NCBI RefSeq assembly: GCF_042747725.1
Contig: NZ_JBHZGO010000108.1
Coordinates: 1-64,000, forward strand
Direction of reading: 5' to 3'
DNA length: 64,000 nucleotides
From: FACHB-T130 sp042747725
GTDB lineage: Bacteria; Cyanobacteriota; Cyanobacteriia; Cyanobacteriales; FACHB-T130
Part shown: piece by piece, positions 51,833 to 61,790 of the stretch
Position numbering within the stretch: the stretch's first letter is position 1
Layout: each line of letters begins with the position of its first letter
Notes under the pieces: generated by a model
What the model saw: the letters and a program-made list of their open reading frames with translations, nothing else
The model's database searches: none
Told to the model about the DNA's origin: nothing
Position numbers and translations under genes: made by a program

Positions 51833-53617
51833 ATGCAACTGCGAAATCCCCAGCGCCGGACAAAAATTGTCGCTACGATTGGCCCTGCTACCAGTAGTCC
51901 AGAGGTCTTACGCGCTTTAATTGAAGCGGGTGCGACGACCCTGCGCCTCAACTTTTCTCATGGAACTCATGAAGACCATCAGCGTAGCATTCGCTTGATC
52001 CGCCAGATGGCTTTTGAACTGAATCAGCCGGTGGGCATTTTGCAAGACTTGCAAGGCCCCAAAATTCGTTTGGGACGGTTTGAAATGGGGTCTATCGTCC
52101 TCAATAAGGGCGATCGCTTCATCTTAACCAGTCACCTCGTCCCAGGCACCCAAGAAATTAGCTCTGTCACCTACGAACCTCTAGCAGATGAAGTCCCGAC
52201 CGGGGCAGCGATTCTCTTGGATGATGGCAAAGTGGAAATGCGGGTGGAACAGATAGACCGCACGGCGCGGGAATTGCACTGTCGCGTTGTCGTAGGCGGG
52301 CCACTTTCTAATAACAAAGGAGTGAATTTCCCTGGCGTCTATCTGTCAATTAAGGCGCTGACTGACAAAGACCGTAAAGACTTGATGTTTGGTCTTGACC
52401 AAGGCGTTGACTGGGTAGCGCTGAGCTTTGTCCGCAACCCCCAGGATGTGCTGGAAATTAAAGAGCTGATTTCCAGTGCTGGTAAGCAAGTGCCGGTGGT
52501 TGTCAAGATTGAAAAGCACGAAGCCATCGACCAAATGGAAGCCATTCTCTCGCTCAGCGATGGTGTCATGGTGGCTCGTGGTGACTTGGGCGTTGAATTG
52601 CCTGCTGAGGATGTCCCGATCCTGCAAAAGCGGCTGATTGCAACATCGAATCAGCTGGGCATTCCGGTAATTACGGCAACTCAGATGTTGGACAGCATGG
52701 TGAACAATCCCCGTCCCACCCGTGCTGAAATTTCCGATGTCGCCAATGCGATTTTGGACGGAACCGACGCCGTGATGCTCTCCAACGAGACAGCGGTAGG
52801 TAAATACCCCATCGAAGCGGTGGAGACGATGGCGCGAATTGCCGTGCGGATTGAGCAAGAACAAATCGCCCGTAACGTGCGGGGCACCACTCGCTCGATC
52901 ACGAATGCTATTAGTCAGGCGGTTGGTCAAATTTCCGAGCAGCTGGGGGCAGCAGCGATTATGTCGTTGACCAAAAGCGGTGCCACTGCCCGAAATGTTT
53001 CTAAGTTTCGACCTTCTACGCCGGTTCTGGCAGTGACTCCCCATGTGGACGTGGCGCGGCAGTTGCAGATGGTGTGGGGCGTGAAGCCGCTTCTGGTGCT
53101 GGATTTACCTTCAGCGGGTCAGACGTTCCAGGCGGCAATCAACGTGGCACTGGAGAAACATCTGCTGGCTGAAGGAGATTTGGTGGTGATGACTGCCGGG
53201 ACGCTCCAAGGCATCTCTGGTTCAACCGACCTGATTAAAGTTGAGATGGTGACATCAGTTCTCGGCAAGGGAATTGGGATTGGTCAGGGATCGGTGAGCG
53301 GTCGAGCGCGAGTGGCTTGCACTGCTAAAGAGGTGGGAAACTTTAATCATGGGGAAATTCTGGTGGTGCCCCGCACGAATGCCGATTTTGTGGAAGCAAT
53401 TCGCAAGGCATCTGGGATTATTACTGAGGATGAAAGCCTAACCAGTCATGCGGCTGTGATTGGCTTACGCCTTGGGGTGCCGGTAATTGTGGGCGTCAAG
53501 AAGGCGACGGAAATTATTCGGGATGGAGCGATTTTGACGCTAGATATGCAACGGGGTCTGGTTTACTCTGGTGCTATGGCAGGGACTTCTCCGACGACTG
53601 CGGCACTGCCGGTTTAA
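51833..53617 (+). CDS. pyk: Pyruvate kinase with C-terminal PEP-utiliser domain
   Basis: The 594-residue enzyme begins with the start chosen here (MQLRNPQRRTKIVATIGPAT). The catalytic barrel has LRLNFSHG and the signature VVVKIEKHEAIDQMEAI. VMVARGDLGVELP is typical. An extra C-terminal domain (about 490-590, with GIITEDESLTSHAAVIGLRL) matches the swivelling PEP-utilising domain found in many cyanobacterial enzymes. It converts PEP and ADP to pyruvate and ATP in glycolysis. The 17 codons before the chosen start show no family similarity. Confidence 0.96.
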   Translation: MQLRNPQRRTKIVATIGPATSSPEVLRALIEAGATTLRLNFSHGTHEDHQRSIRLIRQMAFELNQPVGILQDLQGPKIRLGRFEMGSIVLNKGDRFILTSHLVPGTQEISSVTYEPLADEVPTGAAILLDDGKVEMRVEQIDRTARELHCRVVVGGPLSNNKGVNFPGVYLSIKALTDKDRKDLMFGLDQGVDWVALSFVRNPQDVLEIKELISSAGKQVPVVVKIEKHEAIDQMEAILSLSDGVMVARGDLGVELPAEDVPILQKRLIATSNQLGIPVITATQMLDSMVNNPRPTRAEISDVANAILDGTDAVMLSNETAVGKYPIEAVETMARIAVRIEQEQIARNVRGTTRSITNAISQAVGQISEQLGAAAIMSLTKSGATARNVSKFRPSTPVLAVTPHVDVARQLQMVWGVKPLLVLDLPSAGQTFQAAINVALEKHLLAEGDLVVMTAGTLQGISGSTDLIKVEMVTSVLGKGIGIGQGSVSGRARVACTAKEVGNFNHGEILVVPRTNADFVEAIRKASGIITEDESLTSHAAVIGLRLGVPVIVGVKKATEIIRDGAILTLDMQRGLVYSGAMAGTSPTTAALPV

Positions 53618-53760
53618 GCGCGATCGCTTCTGTTGATCTCTTTTGTGCGATCGCTCCTTTGACGAATTGCTTTCGTCGCAGAGGACACAAACACACATCG
53701 GCAACGAGAGCGATCGCTCATTTCCCCCAAACTTGCACAATAAGGTAAAAAAAGCAAGAA

Positions 53761-53842
53761 TTTAATTTTTAATTATTTGTGTTTAATTTTTAATTATTTG
53801 TGTTTAATTTTTAATTTTTAATTTTTAATTTTTAATTATTTG
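53761..53842. repeat. AT-rich tandem repeat at the pyk/sasA junction
   Basis: Two copies of a 21-bp unit TTTAATTTTTAATTATTTGT(G) are followed by TTTTTAA hexamer-like runs. The repeat extends into the stop codon of sasA. Confidence 0.85.
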
Positions 53843-55029
53843 TAAATCGGCAGCGTGAAGTGAAAAATGCTGCCCTTATCTAGATTCGAGTTTACCCAAA
53901 TCCGCCCATAATGCGCCCGAATAATCCGCTGGCATAAGCCAAGACCAATCCCATACCCTTCTTTTGCTTCGTCTCGCTCTAGGCGATAGCGATCCTCAAA
54001 GATGCGCTCTTGATTCTCCGCAGGGATACCAAAACCCGTGTCCCCAACACTCACCTGAATTTTCTGGGTCGTGCGGTGCAGCATTGAAACTTGAATCCTG
54101 CCACCCTCTGGCGTGTACTTAATCGCGTTATCCAGAAGGTTGACTATCACTTGGCGCACCCGTTCTTCATCCGCATAGACATAGGGCAAATCCTGGGGAA
54201 TATCGGTTTCCAAGGATTGAGATTTCCCCTGACACCGATTTTTCAGTGAATTAATTACCTCATAACAAAGCGCCCCCAAGTCCAACTTATGCGGTTGAAT
54301 ATGCAATTGGGCGCTCGTACCCCTGGCGGCTTGCAGAATATCTGCGATCAGCCGATCCATTGCCCGGATTTGGGTACGAGCCTGCTTGCTTAACTGCTCG
54401 GTCAGTGCTGGTGTTAGCTTGGCGGGTCTGCTGCTGTTGTTTGAATTTAAGCTTAATTCTAAAGTTTCCATTGTCAGAGAGGCGGCTGTTAGGGGACTCC
54501 GCAGGTCGTGAGCTAACATGGCGAGTACCCGGTCTTTAAACTGTAGCTGCTCCAGCAGTTCTTCTTTTTCTTTCTTGAGGCGAAAAATTTCGTCAGACAG
54601 TTGAATCAGTTCTGCGGAATGAGCAACAGAACGAATCGCTGATTTTTCTGCCTCGGTGGTCGGTGAGTTGGTCTCGCGTGCTAAAGTCTCCTGGTATTCT
54701 TCGGCACACAGTTGCCAGCGAGGCCAACAATTCTTCAGTTGAGCGATTAAATTACTCCCAGCCAGCGTCTGTCGGGGTTTTGGATGAATCTTGATCAAGG
54801 CTGGGGTTGCCACCAGTTTAAAGTGTTCGGCTAAATAGGGCTGCTCCCCCACCTCGACCATCTGAAGTTCAAAGGGAAACTCGGTCTTTAAGTTCTCCAG
54901 ATAAGTTTGGATTTGCTGGATTTGTTTGCGCGAACTCGGACGCTCATCGACAAACAGCAGTAGCTGTAGCGATGCTTCAGAATGGGTAGGTTTTTCAAGA
55001 GCTGCCTGTATGTAATCTGGTTTCAGCAC
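53836..55029 (-). CDS. sasA: Circadian adaptive-response histidine kinase SasA
   Basis: The 397-residue protein starts with a KaiB-like thioredoxin-fold domain (about 18-100, LQLLLFVDERPSSRKQIQQI), then a linker, a HisKA domain with AHDLRSPLTA (His174) and a HATPase domain (NLLDNAIKYTPEGG, DTGFGIP). SasA binds KaiC through the KaiB-like domain and relays clock output to RpaA. The start codon is GTG. No kai gene is in the window. Confidence 0.96.
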   Translation of the reverse strand: MLKPDYIQAALEKPTHSEASLQLLLFVDERPSSRKQIQQIQTYLENLKTEFPFELQMVEVGEQPYLAEHFKLVATPALIKIHPKPRQTLAGSNLIAQLKNCWPRWQLCAEEYQETLARETNSPTTEAEKSAIRSVAHSAELIQLSDEIFRLKKEKEELLEQLQFKDRVLAMLAHDLRSPLTAASLTMETLELSLNSNNSSRPAKLTPALTEQLSKQARTQIRAMDRLIADILQAARGTSAQLHIQPHKLDLGALCYEVINSLKNRCQGKSQSLETDIPQDLPYVYADEERVRQVIVNLLDNAIKYTPEGGRIQVSMLHRTTQKIQVSVGDTGFGIPAENQERIFEDRYRLERDEAKEGYGIGLGLCQRIIRAHYGRIWVNSNLDKGSIFHFTLPIYK

Positions 55030-55140
55030 TGGGAACCAACCGATGACACTTTAATTCTTAGGGGTATTGACTGAGAGTGGACGAGAAGCGAAAGTCCGCT
55101 TTCAATTTAATATCTATTTAACATTTATAAACGATTGTGA

Positions 55141-56841
55141 GTGATGTTGTTGAAATTACACAAGCAGCCAGCGTTACGGGTAGTGATGGGTGCAGCGATC
55201 GCATTTTTTTTGTTCGCTCTCATCTTCATCCTGCATCGGCACTTCACCTTTTATTCCTCCTACGATCAAGGCATCTTTAATCAAGTCTTCTGGAACGGCA
55301 TTCACGGTCGCTTCTTTCAGAGTTCCCTGTCTTCGCAGCTTTCGACCAACGTTGTCCACAATGGCGAAGTCCCAGAAGTTTTTTACCACCGCTTAGGGCA
55401 ACACTTCACCCCAGCCCTTTTGCTGTGGCTACCCTTATATGCCCTGTTTCCCTCACCCGCAACTCTCAGCGTTTTGCAAGTTACGCTCGTAACCACCGCC
55501 GGTTTGGTTCTGTACGTCCTAGCTCGACAGCATCTGGAACCGGGAATTTCCGCCCTAATTACTGTCAGCTTTTACGGCGCTAACGCTGTTCTTGGCCCTA
55601 CCTTAGCTAATTTCCACGATATTTGCCAAATTCCCCTCTTTACCTTTGGATTGCTGCTAGCAATGGAAAAGCGCTGGTGGTGGCTATTTTGGGTGCTGGC
55701 TGTTTTGATTCTGGCGGTTCGGGAAGATTCGGGTGTGAGTCTGTTTAGTATCGGGTTTTACATGATCCTGAGCAAACGCTATCCCAGGGCGGGTCTTGCC
55801 GTCTGTAGCCTCAGTTTTGCTTACATGATTGTCCTCACTAATCTGATCATGCCGCTGTTTTCCGAGGATATTTCTCAGCGGTTTATGATGGAGCGGTTCG
55901 GGCAGTATGCGGATGGCGAAGAAGCTTCTACCTTAGAAATTATCTGGGGAATGGTGACTAACCCCTGGCGACTCATCGTCGAGCTGTTTTCACCCTTCTT
56001 TGGCACGATTAAGTATTTATTAGGTCAATGGTTGCCCCTGGCTTTTGTGCCAGCGATTTCTCCGGCTTCTTGGATGGTAGCGGGATTTCCCCTATTGAAA
56101 CTTTTATTAGGTAAGGGACAGTCGGTTCTAGCCATTAATATTCGCTATGCGATGACAATCGTGCCTGGGCTATTTTACGGGGCAATTCTCTGGTGGGCAG
56201 GGCAAAGCGACTTTAGAATCTGGATAAGAGATTTTAAATGGGGGCGAAAACCTCAGACATCAGAGATTGCTGAGTCTGAGGTGCAACCTAATTATCCCAA
56301 ATCGATTTCGCCGTCGTTTCGGCGCTTTTGGGTCATCTGCCTCTGCCTTTCAGTGTTTTTTACGCTCACTTCTAACCCCAATCGGACTTTTTACTTCCTG
56401 ATCCCAGATTCTATTCAGCCTTTGGTTTATGTCCCTCTGACGCGGCAATGGGAACACGTCAGCCAAGGAAGCCCTTTATTGGCTCAGATTCCGCCTGACG
56501 CCAGTGTAACGGCAACAACCTATCTCGTGCCCCATCTTTCTGGTCGCCGCGAAATCATCCGCTTCCCGTCTTTGCAACTCCGCAATGATGCTGGTGAAGT
56601 GGTCAATGTGGATTACATCATTGCTGATTTGTGGCAAGCGCAGCAGTATAAAGCCGCTTTCAAGGAAGAACGCGGACTATTGCAACAGGGTGTTCCCACG
56701 ATCGATCGGCTGTCTGGTAGTGGGGAGTATGGCATCATTGGCTTCAAAGATGGCGTTATTTTAATGCAAAAAGGAGTTGCCTCGAACGATCAAGCGATCG
56801 CTGCGTGGCAGGCATTTCGCCAACAGATTTCTCTAACTTAA
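55141..56841 (+). CDS. DUF2079 family membrane protein
   Basis: The 566-residue protein has about ten membrane helices. The first loop has FYSSYDQGIFNQVFWNGIHG, and LGQHFTPALLLWLPLYALFP follows; this is the DUF2079 signature, a family distantly like GT-C glycosyltransferases. The function is unknown. GTG is followed immediately by ATG, so the start may be three bases later. Confidence 0.88.
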   Translation: MMLLKLHKQPALRVVMGAAIAFFLFALIFILHRHFTFYSSYDQGIFNQVFWNGIHGRFFQSSLSSQLSTNVVHNGEVPEVFYHRLGQHFTPALLLWLPLYALFPSPATLSVLQVTLVTTAGLVLYVLARQHLEPGISALITVSFYGANAVLGPTLANFHDICQIPLFTFGLLLAMEKRWWWLFWVLAVLILAVREDSGVSLFSIGFYMILSKRYPRAGLAVCSLSFAYMIVLTNLIMPLFSEDISQRFMMERFGQYADGEEASTLEIIWGMVTNPWRLIVELFSPFFGTIKYLLGQWLPLAFVPAISPASWMVAGFPLLKLLLGKGQSVLAINIRYAMTIVPGLFYGAILWWAGQSDFRIWIRDFKWGRKPQTSEIAESEVQPNYPKSISPSFRRFWVICLCLSVFFTLTSNPNRTFYFLIPDSIQPLVYVPLTRQWEHVSQGSPLLAQIPPDASVTATTYLVPHLSGRREIIRFPSLQLRNDAGEVVNVDYIIADLWQAQQYKAAFKEERGLLQQGVPTIDRLSGSGEYGIIGFKDGVILMQKGVASNDQAIAAWQAFRQQISLT

Positions 56842-56883
56842 ATTCGTCTTTTGTCGCATCTAGTGGCAAACTAAGCGATCGCA

Positions 56884-57144
56884 CGCACCGAGCAATTCCA
56901 TATCAACCCAGCAACATCCGCATTCCCACGGAAGTCATAGATGTTCCCAAATGGCAATATGGATGGCAAATCATGCCTTCTTTTTCACAACGAAACCGAT
57001 GGGCAAGAGCATCGGTCTGGGGTGGTTAATTAATCTGGGGATTATTGTGGAAAAACCGGATAGGCAATTGAAGTGTCTTTTAGAGTTTATTTGGGGACAA
57101 ACTTCGTTATTGAAATATCTATTCGGCAGCACATCAAGAGCTAG
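56884..57144 (+). pseudogene. Histidine kinase 3' remnant
   Basis: FFTTKPMGKSIGLGWLI and GIIVEKPDRQLKC match the end of the HATPase domain (usual FFTTKPVGKGTGLGL). After a frameshift the other frame continues LGTNFVIEISI and stops at 57142-57144. The upstream part is scrambled. No start codon or dimerisation domain is left. Confidence 0.65.
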
Positions 57145-57418
57145 CGGTAGGATGAAGGCGATTGATATCTAGAGCTAGAAAAGAAATAAACTCTAGGCTT
57201 CACATTTCATAATTTATTCTTTTCTTGCTTCTTATTGTATTAACTGCTTATCCCTCAAATAAAAGCAACAATAGAAATAGATTGAGTGTCTATCTCTGCT
57301 CAGGGTTAAAAGATTATTTAAATCTATAACACCCTTATTGTCCCAACTAGGAGACTATAATTTTTAGAACTATGTCGATCTGTAGCGATTTGTAACTGAA
57401 TTGGGGGGATTGGGGGAA

Positions 57419-58609
57419 ATGAAGATTTTAGTCCTGACTTGGGAATTTCCGCCGCGCATTGTCGGAGGAATTGCCCGCCATGTAGGGGAGTTATATCCAG
57501 AACTGATCAAACTGGGGCATGAAGTCCACTTGCTGACAGTGGAGTTTGGTCACGCGCCGCTGTACGAAGTGGTAGATGGCGTCCACGTACATCGGGTGCC
57601 AGTGGGTTACGGTTATGACTTCTTCCACTGGGTCGTGAATTTGAACCAGAGCATGGGGATTCACGGCGGTAAGCTGATGATGGAAGATGGCCCGTTTGAT
57701 TTGATCCATGCCCACGATTGGCTGGTGGGAGATGCCGCGATCGCCCTCAAGCACAATTTTAAAGTACCGCTGATTACTACGATTCACGCCACAGAATTTG
57801 GTCGTTACAACGGCATCTACAACGACGACCACCGCTATATTAGCGGCAAAGAAAAACTTCTCGCCTATAACTCTTGGCGGATTATTGTTTGTACCGACTA
57901 TATGCGGCAAGAAGTAGAACGAGCGCTAGAAACTCCTTGGGACAAAATGGATGTCATTTACAACGGCATCCGACCGGAAAAGAAACCGCGCTGGCACGAG
58001 TTTGATGCTTTGAACTTCCGTCGCCAGTTTGCCGAAGATCGGGAGAAAATTGTCTATTATGTGGGTCGAATGTCCTACGAAAAGGGCGTTTCCGTGTTGT
58101 TGAATGCTGCCCCGAAAGTCATTTGGGAAATGGGGGGCAACGTCAAATTTGTGATTATTGGCGGCGGCAATACTGACCCGCTGAAGCAGCAAGTTTGGAA
58201 TTTAGGCATTTGGGACGACTGCTATTTCACTGGCTTTATGTCAGATGCCGACCTAGATAAATTCCAAACCGTTGCCGACTGCGCCGTATTTCCCAGTCTC
58301 TACGAACCCTTTGGCATTGTTGCCCTAGAAAGCTTTGCCGCCCGCGTGCCAGTTGTTGTATCAGACACGGGTGGTTTACCAGAAGTCGTGCAACACACCA
58401 AGACTGGGGTTGTTACTCAGACGAACAACTCGGATTCTCTCGCCTGGGGCATCTTAGAAGTGCTAAAAAATTCGGGTTACGCCCAATGGCTAATTGATAA
58501 CGCTTATGAAGATTTAGAACGTCGGTTCAGCTGGTCGAAGATAGGGAAACAAACTGAAGCAGTTTATCAAAGAGTCGTGCAAGAGCGATCGCACATTCAC
58601 TGGTCTTAA
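57419..58609 (+). CDS. Family 4 glycosyltransferase (glycogen synthase-like)
   Basis: The 396-residue GT-B enzyme begins MKILVLTWEFPPRIVGGIAR, with IHAHDWLVGDAAIALK and a donor lobe starting VYYVGRMSYEKGVSVLL. VFPSLYEPFGIVALESFAAR is the nucleotide-binding EX7E region. The motifs are close to archaeal/bacterial glycogen-synthase-like GT4/GT5 enzymes, but substrate is not determinable. GGGGGA lies just before the ATG. It is separate from the exopolysaccharide cluster. Confidence 0.92.
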   Translation: MKILVLTWEFPPRIVGGIARHVGELYPELIKLGHEVHLLTVEFGHAPLYEVVDGVHVHRVPVGYGYDFFHWVVNLNQSMGIHGGKLMMEDGPFDLIHAHDWLVGDAAIALKHNFKVPLITTIHATEFGRYNGIYNDDHRYISGKEKLLAYNSWRIIVCTDYMRQEVERALETPWDKMDVIYNGIRPEKKPRWHEFDALNFRRQFAEDREKIVYYVGRMSYEKGVSVLLNAAPKVIWEMGGNVKFVIIGGGNTDPLKQQVWNLGIWDDCYFTGFMSDADLDKFQTVADCAVFPSLYEPFGIVALESFAARVPVVVSDTGGLPEVVQHTKTGVVTQTNNSDSLAWGILEVLKNSGYAQWLIDNAYEDLERRFSWSKIGKQTEAVYQRVVQERSHIHWS

Positions 58610-58628
58610 TCAAAGGTTGGAGGTTGTT

Positions 58629-58656
58629 CCTCGTTCCCAAGCTGAGCCTGGGAACC
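58629..58656. repeat. CTCGTTCCC-type palindromic repeat
   Basis: GTTCCCA-AGCTGAGCC-TGGGAAC (58633-58655) is the same core as at 24860 and 29741. It lies after the GT4 gene and has no T-run. Confidence 0.75.
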
Positions 58657-58697
58657 AAAATTTAGATGCTGGAGCATCACTACTGCCGAGAAATTCG

Positions 58698-58979
58698 TCA
58701 ATCCAACCATTTCGCTGCTGACCTGCTTGATTTGCTTGGCCAGACTCTGCCACTCGTCACATCCAGGCAAGTCAGCCAACCTTCACCGTAAACCTAGGTA
58801 TCGATACAGATGGCGTGACCGAGATTGACCGGCACGCCACTTTTTTGGCTGGTATGTCCGCAAACCATCGTTTTGCCGGAAAAGTGGGGCGCTGGCTTGT
58901 TAAACCGTTCCCAGAACAACATAAACTCAGGTTGTTCGGATAGAGGCAGGTGAATGTCGCCAATGGCAAGAATCCGCAT
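58698..58979 (-). pseudogene. Metallophosphoesterase remnant with deletion and stop
   Basis: It starts MRILAIGDIH, the first metal-binding motif of calcineurin-like phosphoesterases, then jumps at once to PHFSGKTMVCGHTSQKSG and VNLGHAICIDT, which belong near the end of such proteins. An in-frame TAG follows, and beyond it the frame continues as VYGEGWLTCLDVTSGRVW up to a TGA at 58700-58698. The catalytic core is deleted and the tail is cut by a stop. Confidence 0.8.
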
Positions 58980-58986
58980 TAGGCAA

Positions 58987-61674
58987 TCAATCCTTCAAAA
59001 GCAGCTGACGTCGGTGAGCGTGCAACAGCTGAAACTCCCGCCCCGTCACTTGCTCCAGCATGAAGACGATATGCTCCGGTCTTAGCACAGTTCCATCATT
59101 TTGGCAACTGCCCAAATAGCGCAGAACAACGCCTTCTTCCCCTCTATCTTCCCCTCTTTCTTGGCGCTCTTTGCGTCTTGGCGGTTCATTCATCTCCAAT
59201 TCAAACAAGCGATCGCGCAGATTTATCTGTTTCTTCTTCCCAGACTTCGTAGCTTGCTCAATTAAAATGCTCTCACTCGCTTTAATCGCCTCCACCCAGC
59301 CTTCCCACTCCTCTGGTGACGCCGACAGAAGCGCTGCCACCGCAATCAAATACTCCGCTTTTTCCAACAACTGAGTCGCCGAAGGAGCCTTCAAATCAAC
59401 ATCTGCCACCCGATAAACCGGGATATCAGATGGCAACTGGGCAGCTAACTTCTCCTGAAACGTCGCCACATCCATCGTCTGGGTTAGCTCAAAGTCCACA
59501 ATTTCACCTTCACTGGTTGCTCCCAGCGACAGCGCACTCGCTGGAGAAATGCGGGGACTGGGATGAAACCCGCCCGTAAAAGCAACTGGCAATGCCGCCC
59601 GACGCACAGCACGGTCAAACAGGCGCACCAAATCTAGATGACTCACCAGCGCCATATCGCCCAGCTTGCCCAACCAAACCCGCAACCGCTGCACCCTAGC
59701 TGTATTCGGCGTGAAGTGTCCGGCAAATTCTGGAATCGGCAACGGCTTGATGACAATATTGTGCCCAAAATCAGTCCCGCAAATGCCACAGTGAGAACAG
59801 CCTTCAAAAGAGCAATCCGGCACTGTTGCAGCTTCTAAAGCCCGTTTCAGGTCAGCGACTAGCCAGTTCTTATCAATTCCCGTATCGATATGATCCCAAG
59901 GCAACGGCGCATCTAATTGGGGATTGGTAATTGGGGATGGGGAATCGTGAATGGGTAGCTGTTCATTCCCATTCCCCATCAAATTCCATTCGCCGTTCTC
60001 GACAAGGCGGTATTTCCAGGTTAAGCCAGATTCGGCGATCGCTTGTCCCCAAGCCGCAAAAGCCCGCTCCACACTATCAAACCAGGCATCCATCCCCGCA
60101 CCCAGTTCCCAAGCGCGACGCAGCACTGATGCCAGACGCCTATCGCCCCGTCCCATAAAATCTTCCATCGCCGAAAGTCGCACATCGGTGAAGTTTACCT
60201 TCACCCCCCTCATCCCGCGAAACTCGTCGCGGAGAAGTTTCTGCTTCTGTTGAAACTCAGTTGTAGAGACAGAGTGCCACTGGAAAGGCGTGTGAGGCTT
60301 CGGCGTAAAGTTGGAAATCGTCAGGTTGAAATGCAGACGCTTTCTGCCTTCAGTCCGACATTCTTGCTGTAGCCAACGGACAGTTTCGGCAATGCCGATA
60401 ACATCTACATCCGTCTCTCCAGGCAGACCAATCATAAAATACAGCTTAATTTTTTCCCAACCCTGCTCGTAGGCTGTTTTCACGCCCCGCAGCAATTCTG
60501 CGTTCGTCAACCCCTTGTTGATAATGTCCCGCATCCGCTGGGTTCCAGCTTCCGGCGCAAAAGTCAGCCCACTTTGCCGCGTCCCGCCGAGAATATTGGC
60601 GATATTTTCATCAAATCGGTCTACCCGCTGACTGGGTAAAGAAAGGGAAATATTTTCATCTTTGAGGCGATTTTTGATTTCCATCCCCACCGCCGGTAGA
60701 GATAGATAATCCGAACAACTCAAGGACAGCAGGGAAAACTCGTTATATCCCGTCGCCCGCATTCCCTTTTCAATTGCCTCTACGACTTCCTGCGGTTCCA
60801 CATCCCGCGCCGGACGAGTCAGCATCCCAGGCTGGCAGAAGCGGCAACCGCGAGTACAGCCGCGCCGCACTTCAATGGTCAGTCGGTCGTGGACTGTCTC
60901 CACATAAGGTACTAGCCCGATGGAATAAGCTGGCAGGGGGGCGGCAACTCGCCGTAAAACCCGCTGTGGTACATCCGGGCGATTGGGATGGACTGAGCCA
61001 TCTTCTGCCATGTCGTAGAACTGTGGCACATATACGCCTGGTACTTGTGCCAAATTCAGCAATAGTTGTTCTCGACTGAGTTGAGCTTTTTTGCCTTTTT
61101 CCACTACCCAGCCAATCTCTGGCAGCACTTCCTCGCCATCTCCCAGAGCCAAGAAATCGAAAAAGTCTGCGTAGGGTTCGGGATTCGAGGTTGCCGTCTG
61201 TCCCCCAGCAAAAATTAGGGGATAATTCCAGAGAAATTCTTCACTCTCCCCTGCGCTTGTGCTTGTGTGCCTCTCTCGCCACGTCAGGGGAATCCCGGCC
61301 AAATCCAGCATTTCCAGAATATTGGTGGCTCCCAGCTCGTAGCTGAGACTAAAGCCCAAAATATCAAAATCTGTAAGACTTCGCCGCGACTCCACGGCAA
61401 ATAACGGCGTCTGTGTTTCTCGGAGTTTCGCCGCTAAATCAGGGGCGGGTAAATATGCGCGATCGCACAGCTGCCCCAACTGAGCATTCAATATGTTGTA
61501 GAGAATGATATGCCCAAGATTCGATGCACCCACTTCATAAATTTCTGGGTATGTCAGAACCCAGCGTACCGCCGCCGCTTCCCAAGGCTTGTGGACAGCT
61601 CCTAGCTCATTTCCCAAATAACGAGCTGGTTTCTGGATCTCTGGTGTAAGTAGTTTCTCGACTGCGATCGCCAC
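58987..61674 (-). CDS. B12-binding radical SAM protein (TIGR03960 type) with DUF2344 tail
   Basis: The 895-residue protein has an N-terminal B12-binding-like region and a radical SAM core with the cluster motif CTRGCRFC (about residues 273-280). It ends with a DUF2344 domain (RVWLGKLGDMALVSHLDLVR onward). The fusion is typical of cyanobacterial TIGR03960 proteins, whose substrate is not established. The start codon is GTG. Residues of about 561-586 are a polar insert encoded by a GGGGAATT-type repeat. It may include an extra Pro- and Glu-rich segment near 845. Confidence 0.92.
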   Translation of the reverse strand: MAIAVEKLLTPEIQKPARYLGNELGAVHKPWEAAAVRWVLTYPEIYEVGASNLGHIILYNILNAQLGQLCDRAYLPAPDLAAKLRETQTPLFAVESRRSLTDFDILGFSLSYELGATNILEMLDLAGIPLTWRERHTSTSAGESEEFLWNYPLIFAGGQTATSNPEPYADFFDFLALGDGEEVLPEIGWVVEKGKKAQLSREQLLLNLAQVPGVYVPQFYDMAEDGSVHPNRPDVPQRVLRRVAAPLPAYSIGLVPYVETVHDRLTIEVRRGCTRGCRFCQPGMLTRPARDVEPQEVVEAIEKGMRATGYNEFSLLSLSCSDYLSLPAVGMEIKNRLKDENISLSLPSQRVDRFDENIANILGGTRQSGLTFAPEAGTQRMRDIINKGLTNAELLRGVKTAYEQGWEKIKLYFMIGLPGETDVDVIGIAETVRWLQQECRTEGRKRLHFNLTISNFTPKPHTPFQWHSVSTTEFQQKQKLLRDEFRGMRGVKVNFTDVRLSAMEDFMGRGDRRLASVLRRAWELGAGMDAWFDSVERAFAAWGQAIAESGLTWKYRLVENGEWNLMGNGNEQLPIHDSPSPITNPQLDAPLPWDHIDTGIDKNWLVADLKRALEAATVPDCSFEGCSHCGICGTDFGHNIVIKPLPIPEFAGHFTPNTARVQRLRVWLGKLGDMALVSHLDLVRLFDRAVRRAALPVAFTGGFHPSPRISPASALSLGATSEGEIVDFELTQTMDVATFQEKLAAQLPSDIPVYRVADVDLKAPSATQLLEKAEYLIAVAALLSASPEEWEGWVEAIKASESILIEQATKSGKKKQINLRDRLFELEMNEPPRRKERQERGEDRGEEGVVLRYLGSCQNDGTVLRPEHIVFMLEQVTGREFQLLHAHRRQLLLKD
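59936..59980. repeat. Inverted repeat carried in frame in the radical SAM gene
   Basis: GATGGGGAAT (59936-59945) and ATTCCCCATC (59971-59980) are perfect inverted arms within a run of GGGGATTGG-type units (from about 59918). It codes for an Asn/Gly/Pro-rich linker without a frame change. Confidence 0.7.
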
Positions 61675-61790
61675 TGCAAAACGCTCCCCTGCTTCCAGTG
61701 CCTCAGATTCAACCCTAGCACCAATTCAGAGTTAGCACTCAGCAATAGCGCTCAACTTCTCAGTTTTCCTTCAGAAGTATTTGCTTGTTC

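Noticed and set aside
52346..53044. 232-residue open frame antisense to pyk
   Set aside because: It lies wholly inside the strongly supported pyruvate kinase gene and its product has no recognisable domain; a codon-bias shadow.
53761..53842. CRISPR-like or regulatory repeat at the pyk/sasA junction
   Set aside because: Units are AT-rich, contiguous and without unique spacers, so it is a simple tandem repeat. No CRISPR array was seen anywhere.
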